A DNA stretch of 15,138 bases. It comes from Sphingomonadaceae bacterium (GTDB lineage Bacteria; Pseudomonadota; Alphaproteobacteria; Sphingomonadales; Sphingomonadaceae). Below the pieces are notes generated by a model that saw only the letters and a list, made by a program, of their open reading frames with translations, was not told the DNA's origin and searched no databases. The DNA is taken from positions 1-15,138 of the forward strand of contig JAEMTM010000036.1 of NCBI GenBank assembly GCA_016462305.1. The letters are read 5' to 3'. Positions 1 to 5,702 of this stretch are shown here, in pieces. Every line of letters begins with the position of its first letter. The stretch's first letter is position 1. Both the position numbers and the translations under genes were made by a program.

Positions 1-11
1 ATGGTCCCGCT

Positions 12-50
12 GTTGCTCCGCAACGCCTACGGCTCCCCCGTGCCGGGGAG
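12..50. repeat. Two short hairpins 5' of the transposase remnant
   Basis: Two inverted repeats lie close together: GTTGC-TCC-GCAAC at 12-24 and CTCCCC-CGTGCC-GGGGAG at 33-50. Paired palindromes near a RAYT gene resemble REP doublets, which this transposase family is known to act on. No second copy of these hairpins was noticed in the window, so the REP reading is inference. Nothing else recognisable lies in 1-131; an open frame from 1 to 180 on the plus strand encodes no familiar protein. Confidence 0.25.
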
Positions 51-131
51 GAATTGCCTAGCCTTCAATTACGGCAACAATTGCGTCATCCCCGAAATTA
101 TCGCTTCTCTGGTTTTCGTAAGGCAGGTTAT

Positions 132-293
132 ATGGCACGTCTTCCGCTTATGGTTTTGTCCGGCATTCCGCATCATGTGACGCAGCGCGGTTACAGGCGT
201 GAGCGGACGTTTTTTGAAGATGCCGTTTATGCACTGTATCTTGATCTTCTGGCCGAGGCGGCGGATCGGCATGGTATTGAGAGTTGGTCCTGA
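132..293 (+). pseudogene. REP-associated tyrosine transposase (RAYT, Y1_Tnp family), N-terminal fragment
   Basis: The 53 codons from the ATG at 132 begin MARLPLMVLSGIPHHVTQRG, the characteristic opening of sphingomonad RAYT transposases (Y1/IS200-like single-strand DNA transposases). They continue through FFEDAVYALYLDLLAEAADRHGIE. In intact relatives the next residues form the YCLMPNHVH block holding the HUH metal-binding histidines, followed by the catalytic tyrosine. Here the frame stops straight after ESWS at a TGA that lies inside a GGTCCTGACCCTA repeat at 286-298, so both motifs are missing and the protein cannot be active. The family usually runs to roughly 150-250 residues. The frame is open further upstream (from 54), but the family start matches 132. 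The usual Asn of QRGNRR is Tyr here, consistent with decay. Fragment identity is fairly sure; how it was truncated is inference. Confidence 0.7.
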
Positions 294-298
294 CCCTA
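286..298 (+). repeat. Dispersed 13-bp repeat GGTCCTGACCCTA, copy 1
   Basis: An exact GGTCCTGACCCTA that forms the break point of the transposase remnant and lies 32 bp beyond the coaD stop codon. The same 13-mer occurs at 3286-3298 and, reverse-complemented, at 15086-15098. Copies 1 and 3 share one more base (TGGTCCTGACCCTA). It is partly self-complementary (GGTC/GACC), like a small REP hairpin. Confidence 0.6.
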
Positions 299-330
299 CG
301 GAACGCAAGCGACACAAGCCGATTTAACGC

Positions 331-840
331 TTAACCGCCTTTTTTGCCCAAGTTTTGCACGCGCGCAATGACTTCGGCGCGAATATTGGGGGTCACAAAC
401 TTCCCGATTTCGCCGCCGTAAATCGCAATTTCCTTCACCAGCCGCGAGGCAATGGGTTGTAGGGACACGTCGGCCATTAAAAACAGCGTTTCGACGCGGT
501 CGTTCAACTGGCGGTTCATGCCCGTGAGTTGATATTCATATTCGAAATCCGTAACGCCGCGAATACCGCGAATGACCGTGCTTGCGCCGTGTGCTTCGGC
601 AAAATCCATCAGCAATGAATTGAACCCGACAACGCGAATATGCGCCGAACCGATGCTGGCAACTTCGCGCTCGACCATTGCAATCCGTTCATCATCCGAA
701 AACATTGGGGATTTGGCCGCATTCGTGGTTACGCCGATGATCAATTCATCTACCAATTTTGCGCCGCGCCGGATGATGTCCATATGGCCCAAGGTGATTG
801 GGTCAAATGTGCCGGGATATACGCCAATCCGGTGTGTCAT
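331..840 (-). CDS. coaD: Pantetheine-phosphate adenylyltransferase (PPAT)
   Basis: CoaD transfers AMP from ATP to 4'-phosphopantetheine to give dephospho-CoA, the penultimate step of coenzyme A synthesis in the cytosol. The 169-residue protein has the usual family length. The nucleotidyltransferase signature is at its start: YPGTFDPITLGH, with the T/HxGH motif at residues 16-19. A basic patch typical of the family, ASRLVKEIA, lies in the C-terminal third. The ATG at 840 directly abuts the TAA of ispA with no bases between them, and an AAGGG Shine-Dalgarno lies 8 bp upstream inside the end of ispA. This points to translational coupling in an xseB-ispA-coaD operon. No T-rich terminator is visible downstream; the 13-bp repeat at 286-298 follows within 33 bp. 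Confidence 0.96.
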   Translation of the reverse strand: MTHRIGVYPGTFDPITLGHMDIIRRGAKLVDELIIGVTTNAAKSPMFSDDERIAMVEREVASIGSAHIRVVGFNSLLMDFAEAHGASTVIRGIRGVTDFEYEYQLTGMNRQLNDRVETLFLMADVSLQPIASRLVKEIAIYGGEIGKFVTPNIRAEVIARVQNLGKKGG

Positions 841-1740
841 TTAGCGATCCCTTTCGGTGATATAATTTGCAATGGCGCGCAAAAGATCGGCTTCGGCACC
901 ATAAGTCGACAGATGCTCATTGGCCTGCTGCACAAGCATTTCCGCTTGCTGCTTGGCGCGTTCAAGGCCCATGAGAGATACAAATGTGCCTTTATTGGCG
1001 CCTGCGTCTTTTTGCAGCGCTTTGCCTGCCAGTTCAGGATCGCCTTCAACATCCATGATGTCATCGGCAATCTGAAAGGCAAGGCCAATGTCCCGGGCAT
1101 ATCCCCGCAAATGCGTTCGGCCTTCTGTCGGGATATGCCCTAATATCGCGCCCATTTCGACGCTGGCGGCAATAAGAGCACCCGTCTTCAGCGCTTGCAG
1201 GCGCATGACGGTTTGCAAATCAACAACGGATTTCTCGGCCTCTATATCCATCATTTGCCCGCCGGCCATGCCTTCCGGGCCGCTTGCTAAAGCCAGTGTT
1301 GATATCAGTTCACCGCGCACGAACGGGTCGCCATGTGTTTTTGGGCTCGCGAGTATCTCAAATGCCAAGGCATGGAGAGAATCGCCCGCCAGAACCGCCG
1401 TCGCGTCATCAAACGCGCGGTGCACTGTCGGCTTGCCACGCCGCATGTCGTCGTCATCCATGCAGGGCAAGTCGTCATGCACCAAAGAGTAAACGTGAAT
1501 GGCTTCGACAGCCGTACCAACGCGCAAGGCAACCGCACGGTCCACATGGAACAGAGCCGCAGTCGCAGTCACAAGCAACGGCCGGAGGCGCTTGCCGCCG
1601 CCAATCGCCGCATGGCGCATCGCGGCATATAGGCGGTCCCGCGCGTCGCCGGGCAGCGTCAGAAGCGCGTCAAATTCGTGATCAATGTCCGCTGCAATTT
1701 GTGCAAGTGAGTCCTGTAACAATGATATTTGCGCAGCCAT
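841..1740 (-). CDS. ispA: (2E,6E)-farnesyl diphosphate synthase (polyprenyl synthetase family)
   Basis: IspA condenses DMAPP/GPP with IPP to farnesyl diphosphate, the precursor of undecaprenyl carrier lipid, quinone side chains and other isoprenoids. The 299-residue product shows GGKRLRP near residue 50, the first Asp-rich motif DDLPCMDDDD (about residues 89-98) with its four-residue insertion, and the second, DDIMD, near 226-230. A tyrosine five residues before the first motif (HVYSLVHDD) and the DDxxxxD spacing match bacterial type II FPP synthases and closely resemble E. coli IspA. I chose the ATG at 1740, which has a GAG-containing leader and begins 5 bp after the xseB stop. A TTG at 1749, overlapping that stop, would add MSN. 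Chain length could in principle be C20, but the pattern favours C15. Confidence 0.95.
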   Translation of the reverse strand: MAAQISLLQDSLAQIAADIDHEFDALLTLPGDARDRLYAAMRHAAIGGGKRLRPLLVTATAALFHVDRAVALRVGTAVEAIHVYSLVHDDLPCMDDDDMRRGKPTVHRAFDDATAVLAGDSLHALAFEILASPKTHGDPFVRGELISTLALASGPEGMAGGQMMDIEAEKSVVDLQTVMRLQALKTGALIAASVEMGAILGHIPTEGRTHLRGYARDIGLAFQIADDIMDVEGDPELAGKALQKDAGANKGTFVSLMGLERAKQQAEMLVQQANEHLSTYGAEADLLRAIANYITERDR

Positions 1741-1745
1741 GTTGC

Positions 1746-1985
1746 TCAACCGGCATCGAATGTTGTTGTACCCGTTGGCGATCCGTCTGGCCCTTGCACA
1801 ATGGCCTCAATACGCGCCTTCGCCGTATCAAGCCGCTGTTGGCACAAGGCCCGCAACGCATTGCCGCGTTCGTACAAGGCGATGGATTCATCGAGCGGTG
1901 CCTCACCGCTTTCCAACTTATGGACGATCTCTTCAAGCGCACGCAGCGCAGTTTCAAAATTCATGTCGGTAACGTCTTGAGTCAT
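1746..1985 (-). CDS. xseB: Exodeoxyribonuclease VII small subunit
   Basis: XseB is the small, multi-copy helical subunit of exonuclease VII, which degrades single-stranded DNA together with XseA. The 79-residue protein has the family core: NFETALRALEEIVHKLESGE, then the L-D-E-S-I-A-L-Y-E-R-G segment and a second helix (RLDTAKARIEAIV). It is followed by a short disordered tail. XseB next to ispA is a very common order in Proteobacteria and supports the call. Translation probably begins at the ATG at 1985; an internal ATG at 1964 (MNFETAL) sits closer to the conserved domain and is an alternative. Neither has a clear Shine-Dalgarno. xseA is not in the window. The gene appears to be first in the xseB-ispA-coaD operon. 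Confidence 0.94.
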   Translation of the reverse strand: MTQDVTDMNFETALRALEEIVHKLESGEAPLDESIALYERGNALRALCQQRLDTAKARIEAIVQGPDGSPTGTTTFDAG

Positions 1986-2089
1986 AGTTCTGCAATGACG
2001 CCCACCGCCGACTGGGTCAAGTGCTTCGCTCCATCGCCATCAGTTGATGATGAAGGTTGCCAGTCCAGAAGTGCACATCAGATTAGCGT

Positions 2090-2120
2090 TAAACGCGCAG
2101 GTAGAGCCAAGACGCGTTTA
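2090..2120. repeat. Inverted repeat upstream of xseB
   Basis: TAAACGCG at 2090-2097 and CGCGTTTA at 2113-2120 are exact reverse complements separated by 15 bp, in the gap between the lysR and xseB coding regions. On the minus strand no T-run follows, so it does not look like an intrinsic terminator of lysR. It may be an operator for the xseB operon or a spacer hairpin. The right arm runs into TTAGGGTCA, the start of a possible degenerate copy of the 13-bp repeat. Confidence 0.35.
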
Positions 2121-2154
2121 GGGTCACGAACGGGAATTGAGGAAATGGTTGGAT

Positions 2155-3030
2155 TTATACGCCTGACTTCAACAACCAGTCGTGAAAGATTTTCACGGCT
2201 CTCTGCTTCAGCGCGCGGGGGCGGCACACGAAGTAATAGCTGTAGGGGCTTTCGACTTCTGCACTGAAAAGCCGTGTCAGGCGCGGGTCGCGTGCGTCGG
2301 AGAAGTGGCTTCCGTGCATGATAGCAACGCCAAGGCCGTTTGCGGCCGCCTCCAGCATCAATGCGCCGCTATCAAGGCTATCGATCGCAGCCGGCTTCAG
2401 GCGGGGGACGCCCATGGCCTGCCGCCATGCGTCAAATATCATCGGCATGTCACTGTGGACCATGACGGTGTATTTTGCGAGGTCCTCAGGCTTTTCGACA
2501 TTATACTCCTTCGCCCATTTTTCAGAGGCGATGGCGTAAACAAGATTGCGGTCTAAACGGACACTGTAAAGTTTGGGGTCGACGTCTGCTGAGATGATGA
2601 TGGCTGCGTCGACGACATCACCCAGCAGATTTTCGGCATGCCCAGATGTGTCCACATCGATATGAAGTTTCGGGAACGCGTTACGCAGTTCAGGCAAGCG
2701 CGGAATCAGTCTTTGCGAACCAAAAAGCGGCAAGAGCCCCAAACGCAGGCGATATTCTCCGCCGCGACCGGCCAACTCGTCAACCGCCTCTGCCATTGCG
2801 TCCATCGCTGGTTCAACGGCCGCCAGAAGTGCCTCACCATCCGCATTAATGACCATCGCTTGTGCGCGGCGGTCAAAAAGGGACTTGCCGATGAAGTCTT
2901 CCAGCGCCTTGATACGACGGCTGAGCGCGGGCGGAGATAATGCGAGTTCGCTCGCGGCAGCTTTTGCCGAACCCAGCTTAGCCACGCGCAAAAAGGCTTC
3001 CAACGAGCGTAAGGGGGGCAATCTGCGCAT
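2155..3030 (-). CDS. LysR-family transcriptional regulator (GcvA-like)
   Basis: A 291-residue LysR regulator of normal family length. The N-terminal winged helix-turn-helix (about residues 5-65) is clear: PPLRSLEAFLRVAKLGSAKA, then LALSPPALSRRIKALEDFIG and LFDRRAQAMVINADGEALL. A periplasmic-binding-like effector domain fills the rest, including SGHAENLLGDVVDAAIII and LMLEAAANGLGVAIMHG. The opening MRRLPPLRSLEAF resembles the GcvA/AmpR branch; the effector cannot be told from sequence. I chose the ATG at 3030 because GGAG stands 5 bp before it; an upstream in-frame start at 3066 would add 12 unconserved residues. Inverted repeats in its upstream region (3073-3099 and 3124-3140) suggest autoregulation. 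Related elements recur before the abm-MFS genes and the methyltransferase, which may be its targets (inference). Confidence 0.93.
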   Translation of the reverse strand: MRRLPPLRSLEAFLRVAKLGSAKAAASELALSPPALSRRIKALEDFIGKSLFDRRAQAMVINADGEALLAAVEPAMDAMAEAVDELAGRGGEYRLRLGLLPLFGSQRLIPRLPELRNAFPKLHIDVDTSGHAENLLGDVVDAAIIISADVDPKLYSVRLDRNLVYAIASEKWAKEYNVEKPEDLAKYTVMVHSDMPMIFDAWRQAMGVPRLKPAAIDSLDSGALMLEAAANGLGVAIMHGSHFSDARDPRLTRLFSAEVESPYSYYFVCRPRALKQRAVKIFHDWLLKSGV

Positions 3031-3072
3031 ATCATCTCCTAATTTTGCCGCACTGCAACAAAACATTTCTGC

Positions 3073-3099
3073 TTTCGTGATCGTGCAAATGTCACGAAA
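3073..3099. promoter_or_regulatory. Dyad TTTCGTGA-N11-TCACGAAA (operator candidate)
   Basis: An exact 8-bp inverted repeat with an 11-bp spacer, between the lysR start codon and its putative -10. A third copy of TTTCGTGA lies at 5046-5053 in the abm/pmtA divergent region. The position and symmetry suit a dimeric regulator, most simply the adjacent LysR protein, but binding is inferred. Confidence 0.5.
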
Positions 3100-3110
3100 A
3101 TCATGCTAAA

Positions 3111-3139
3111 CCTATAAATTGCAGTTGCATCATTTGCAA
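3111..3139 (-). promoter_or_regulatory. Putative sigma-70-type promoter of lysR
   Basis: Read on the minus strand, TTGCAA (3139-3134) and TATAGG (3116-3111) are 17 bp apart, matching four of six consensus bases each. The -35 box lies inside the 3124-3140 inverted repeat, so a regulator bound there would compete with polymerase, as expected for negative autoregulation. No start site is known. Confidence 0.35.
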
Positions 3140-3140
3140 C
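3124..3140. promoter_or_regulatory. LysR-type operator candidate GTTGCA-N5-TGCAAC
   Basis: A perfect 6-bp inverted repeat with a 5-bp spacer; its core fits the classical LysR box T-N11-A (T at 3126, A at 3138). Further TTGCA pentamers cluster around it at 3119, 3146 and 3161. The 13-bp stretch GCATCATTTGCAA within it recurs with a single inserted A at 5023-5036. Confidence 0.5.
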
Positions 3141-3190
3141 AGCTATTGCACTGTTCGCACTTGCACAAAAAATGAAAACGAACCATAGGG

Positions 3191-3206
3191 AAAAAGCCTT
3201 TTAGGC
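3191..3206 (-). terminator. Short intrinsic terminator candidate, minus strand
   Basis: On the minus strand GCCT-AAA-AGGC is followed directly by TTTTT. The stem is only 4 bp, so it is a weak terminator, but it is placed to end transcripts running leftward from the MFS gene before they enter the lysR control region. Confidence 0.35.
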
Positions 3207-3272
3207 ATCCTCTCCTAAAGACTGTTTCAGGGTCGGCTTCGGTCGGCCCTTTTTTTTATCCACATTCGGCAT
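3201..3272 (-). pseudogene. Small basic ORF, possible transposase C-terminal remnant
   Basis: On the minus strand a 23-codon frame from the ATG at 3272 encodes MPNVDKKKGRPKPTLKQSLG followed by EDA and a stop, 13 bp after a copy of the 13-bp repeat. The KKKGRPKP segment resembles the basic KRGPKP-like tails I associate with sphingomonad RAYT transposases, and also an AT-hook core (GRP). No Shine-Dalgarno is evident. The frame runs open upstream into the MFS gene, so the ATG is arbitrary. It overlaps the plus-strand terminator, and the two readings compete. Function is unknown. Confidence 0.2.
3230..3257 (+). terminator. Intrinsic terminator, plus strand
   Basis: GGGTCGGC-TTCG-GTCGGCCC forms an 8-bp stem (two G-U pairs) closed by a C(UUCG)G tetraloop and is followed by eight T residues at 3250-3257. 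This is a strong-looking terminator in the plus direction. On the minus strand it is preceded by A8 and lacks a T-run, so it does not serve the MFS gene. Confidence 0.55.
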
Positions 3273-3285
3273 GAGCTGTGTCTTA

Positions 3286-3298
3286 GGTCCTGACCCTA
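3286..3298 (+). repeat. Dispersed 13-bp repeat GGTCCTGACCCTA, copy 2
   Basis: An exact copy, 15 bp past the stop codon of the MFS gene. Here the flanks (TTA before, G after) give the imperfect palindrome TAGGTCCTGACCCTA. It lies in the same orientation relative to the upstream minus-strand gene end as copy 1 does relative to coaD. Confidence 0.6.
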
Positions 3299-3313
3299 GC
3301 CGGATTGACTCAA

Positions 3314-4624
3314 TTACTGTGCGCCGTCGGGCACGACCAGAGCGCGCCGTCCCCAAATGATCAGGAACAGCAAAGACGCCGAGATCAGGATGAATGTGGC
3401 GGGTTCCCAATAATTGAACAACGCAACGCCAACCGCAGGCGCGAAAATATAGGCTGCACCGTTGATCGCGGCGATCTTGCCCGCAACGTCGCCTTGTTCA
3501 TGCCGATGGACTGCGAGAGATGCACCTGCGGTAAAGCCCGGCCGGAACAGCCCAAAGCCAAGCGAGGCAATGGCAAAGCCGGTGCTAATGCCATAAAAAT
3601 CATGGCTGATGCCTGTCAAGATCGTGCCCACTAACGCGAGGCCCGCGCCCCAGAGTACGGAACTTCTCGCGGCAAGTGACAGCATGGGGATGAGGCCCCA
3701 TTGTGCCAACAATGTCGCCATTGCGCCAATGAGCATAACCGAGCCGCTGGCTTGCACAGCCTCCCACGGACGATCATGCAATCCCAGCCGGTCGCGCACC
3801 AGAAAACCCACCACACCCAAAATGATTGCCTGTGCATGGCCACCGATCAAACCTGCAATCAGCCAGGATGCCATTCGGCCATCGCGCCATGGCAGGCGGA
3901 TTTCGCGGGTGGGCAACACGGACCCCAAAGCATCACCATCGACATCTTCATCATCCGGCGCATTCATGGATGCGGAATTCGGGTAAGTCGCAACGGCGCC
4001 GCGTGCCTCAAAACGTGGGGTGTCATTGGGCAATTGAACATGCAACGCAATCAACACGGCCACACCAAAGGCGGCAAACATGATGAGCGGTCCGGCCAGA
4101 CCGAAAGGTGGGAACAGAAAATAATGCGCGGTGGCAGGGCCAATCACGGTGCCAACGCCAAAAGATGATGCCAGCATTGATAGCGCCTTGGTGCGCTCGG
4201 CGCGTTCCGTGCGTGCGGCGACATAGGCCTGAACGGCAGGCGGGGCGGCCGAACCAAAGCCGCCATAGAGGCTTCGGAACAAGGCAAACAGGATGAAGGT
4301 CACCACTGGACCAATCAGGCCAGCTAGCCCAAGCCACAGCACCAGCCCGCACATGCCCATCGAGGCAATAAAGCCGATGATGCCGACAGTCATCAATTGC
4401 TTGCGGCCCCGGCGATCCGACAGGCGCGCCCATTTGGGAGCAGTGATAACCCATAACAATGCAGACCAGCTAAAGGCCAGGCTGACCCACACGTCGGGCA
4501 TATCCAATTCGCTGGCGATTGCGGGAAGGGCGGACTGCATTGCGGTATTGCCAGCCGCTGCGACAAGCATCACGAGGAACAGCACGACAACGCGGCTATT
4601 GGGGATAGCTTGAACCGCGCTCAT
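3314..4624 (-). CDS. MFS transporter (TetA-like drug/metabolite exporter family)
   Basis: A 436-residue major facilitator protein expected to have 12 membrane segments in the inner membrane. The first segment (VVVLFLVMLVAAAGNTAMQ) is followed by the loop 2-3 signature motif A, WARLSDRRGRKQLM (about residues 65-78). The region around SSFGVGTVIGPATAHYF fits the motif C-like glycine-rich helix 5 of antiporters. An acidic loop between helices 6 and 7 (DAPDDEDVDGDA-like, rich in Asp and Glu) separates the halves. The substrate is unknown; the architecture suits proton-driven export. The ATG at 4624 overlaps the upstream gene's TGA as ATGA, so the two are translationally coupled; a TTG at 4636 is less likely. 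It lies next to, and is possibly regulated by, the LysR gene. Confidence 0.9.
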   Translation of the reverse strand: MSAVQAIPNSRVVVLFLVMLVAAAGNTAMQSALPAIASELDMPDVWVSLAFSWSALLWVITAPKWARLSDRRGRKQLMTVGIIGFIASMGMCGLVLWLGLAGLIGPVVTFILFALFRSLYGGFGSAAPPAVQAYVAARTERAERTKALSMLASSFGVGTVIGPATAHYFLFPPFGLAGPLIMFAAFGVAVLIALHVQLPNDTPRFEARGAVATYPNSASMNAPDDEDVDGDALGSVLPTREIRLPWRDGRMASWLIAGLIGGHAQAIILGVVGFLVRDRLGLHDRPWEAVQASGSVMLIGAMATLLAQWGLIPMLSLAARSSVLWGAGLALVGTILTGISHDFYGISTGFAIASLGFGLFRPGFTAGASLAVHRHEQGDVAGKIAAINGAAYIFAPAVGVALFNYWEPATFILISASLLFLIIWGRRALVVPDGAQ

Positions 4625-4944
4625 GGCTTTTTCCAATCATAACTGCGTATCACTTGCGCTACATGCAGGCTGTAATCCGAATACCATCGGTCCCGGCCAG
4701 CATCGCGAATCGCGGCGTGATCGGGATGATCGCGCCATGCTTTTGCACTGGCCTCGTCGGTCCAATAGCTGACCGTTATACCAAGACCATCTGCGCCACG
4801 CACCGAATCCATGCCAACATAGCCCTCTTGTCGTGCGGCAAGTTCATCCATCATTGCCGCAGCCCTTGCGTAACCATCGGCGTCCAACTCTGTGCGCTTT
4901 GCCACAAATATAACGGATATAGTGCTACAACTTAGCTTTGCCAT
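4621..4944 (-). CDS. Antibiotic biosynthesis monooxygenase (ABM)-fold protein
   Basis: A 107-residue ferredoxin-like (ABM) domain protein: ISVIFVAKR forms the first strand, then a helix (DADGYARAAAMMDELAARQEGYVG), GITVSYWTDEASAKAWRDHPDH and the closing WYSDYSLHVAQVIRSY. The W-x-D/S-x-x-A-x-x-A-W-R-x-H-x-x-H pattern is typical of small cofactor-free monooxygenase-like or stress-related proteins of this fold; the substrate is not predictable. I chose the ATG at 4944; an upstream TTG at 4980 would add 12 residues. No Shine-Dalgarno precedes 4944, but TATGCC stands 6 bp before it with TTGCAT 18 bp further up, so a leaderless message is possible. It is coupled by ATGA overlap to the MFS gene, suggesting a modify-and-export pair (inference). 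Confidence 0.78.
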   Translation of the reverse strand: MAKLSCSTISVIFVAKRTELDADGYARAAAMMDELAARQEGYVGMDSVRGADGLGITVSYWTDEASAKAWRDHPDHAAIRDAGRDRWYSDYSLHVAQVIRSYDWKKP

Positions 4945-5022
4945 GGCTGCGGCATAAGACTGATTTGAACTGCAATGCAAGCTAGGTGGAACAGTTAGTT
5001 GCTAAACGCGGTTGCACCAACG

Positions 5023-5053
5023 GCATCAATTTGCAAGTGTGACTGTTTCGTGA
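5023..5053. promoter_or_regulatory. Shared regulatory elements in the abm/pmtA divergent region
   Basis: GCATCAATTTGCAA (5023-5036) and TTTCGTGA (5046-5053) lie between the divergent abm-MFS genes and the methyltransferase gene. Both also occur upstream of lysR (GCATCATTTGCAA at 3127-3139; TTTCGTGA at 3073 and, inverted, 3092). Other TGCAA/TTGCA pentamers are at 4971, 4976 and 5012. A common regulator, plausibly the LysR protein, is inferred. Confidence 0.45.
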
Positions 5054-5075
5054 CAACTTCCCCCGGACCCAGCTT

Positions 5076-5702
5076 ATGATCTCTTCAACTTTGACTAAAT
5101 CGACGGTGCTGAACCGCATGAAAAGCCATGCAGGCCGCTTTTTTGGCCCATGGGGTGTTTTCTTTAAAGGCTTTATCAAACATCCGGTGATGGTCGGGTC
5201 AATCATCCCGTCATCATCCTTCACCGTGAAAAAAATGCTTGCGCCCGTTGACTGGGACAACACCAAATTGTTCGTGGAATATGGCCCGGGCATCGGTACA
5301 TTCTGTCAGCCCATTCTGGATCGCCTGCGCCCCGACGCGACGTTGCTGGTGATTGATCTGAACGAAGATTTTATTGCATATCTGCGTCAAACTGTTCGCG
5401 ATAGCCGCTTCATCGCTGTCCATGGTTCGGCAGCGGATGTGAACGCAATCATTAATAATTTCGGGTTTGCACATGCCGACTATATTCTTTCTGGCCTACC
5501 ATTTTCGACGCTCCCCAATGATCTTGGCCCCGTGATCGCCGAGGAAACAGCAAAGGCGATCCGGCCCGGCGGCGCATTTCTGGTCTATCAATTCCGCGCC
5601 CGTGCGCGTGATTTCATGACTCCGCATTTCCGCAAGATCGACAATGGTTATGCCGTATGGAATATATTGCCGTGCCATCTGTTCTGGGGCTGGAAAGAAT
5701 GA
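5076..5702 (+). CDS. Phospholipid N-methyltransferase (PmtA-like, SAM-dependent)
   Basis: A 208-residue class I methyltransferase. The N-terminal stretch FFKGFIKHPVMVGSIIPSSS is typical of bacterial phosphatidylethanolamine N-methyltransferases of the Rhodobacter PmtA type. Motif I, VEYGPGIGTF, is at residues 67-76, and an acidic residue after the next strand (VIDLN, about 92-96) would bind the SAM ribose. SGLPFSTLP (139-147) sits in the motif IV position. Such enzymes methylate PE toward monomethyl-PE or phosphatidylcholine at the inner membrane. They are often auto-annotated as rRNA adenine dimethylases, but the PSS signature argues for the lipid enzyme. The start at 5076 has no clear Shine-Dalgarno; the ATG at 5118 is an alternative. 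Its TGA abuts the stop of the convergent phospholipase D-family gene. Confidence 0.8.
   Translation: MISSTLTKSTVLNRMKSHAGRFFGPWGVFFKGFIKHPVMVGSIIPSSSFTVKKMLAPVDWDNTKLFVEYGPGIGTFCQPILDRLRPDATLLVIDLNEDFIAYLRQTVRDSRFIAVHGSAADVNAIINNFGFAHADYILSGLPFSTLPNDLGPVIAEETAKAIRPGGAFLVYQFRARARDFMTPHFRKIDNGYAVWNILPCHLFWGWKE

Larger units (their letters stand above)
3191..3257 (+). ncRNA. Possible small RNA (plus strand) ending in a UUCG-loop terminator
   Basis: No plus-strand gene precedes the good intrinsic terminator at 3230-3257, which suggests an unannotated plus-strand transcript. The interval reads as hairpin (GCCU-UUU-AGGC, 3196-3206), an unpaired pyrimidine stretch UCCUCUCCUAA (3208-3218), then the terminator: a common small-RNA layout. 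A weak TTGCAC (3161-3166) plus CATAGG (3184-3189) pair with a 17-bp spacer could start it near 3195. The UCCUCUCCUAA stretch matches the complement of the lysR ribosome-binding region (3032-3042) at 10 of 11 positions. This is inference; the same DNA could instead encode a small basic peptide on the other strand. Confidence 0.28.

Noticed and set aside
1284..2267. Long plus-strand open frame (327 codons) opposite ispA and xseB
   Set aside because: It lies antisense to two well-recognised genes, crosses their boundary and encodes an Arg/Ser/Pro-rich sequence with no familiar motif: a shadow of high-GC codon use.
3119..3165. Clustered TTGCA pentamers as a CRISPR or iteron array
   Set aside because: Units are only 5 bp with irregular spacing and no conserved spacers or replication gene; they fit regulator half-sites better.
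3141..3208. 21-codon minus-strand ORF beginning at the ATG at 3208
   Set aside because: An AGGAG stands only 3 bases before the ATG, too close for good initiation, and the frame runs through the terminator candidate and operator region with no recognisable product.
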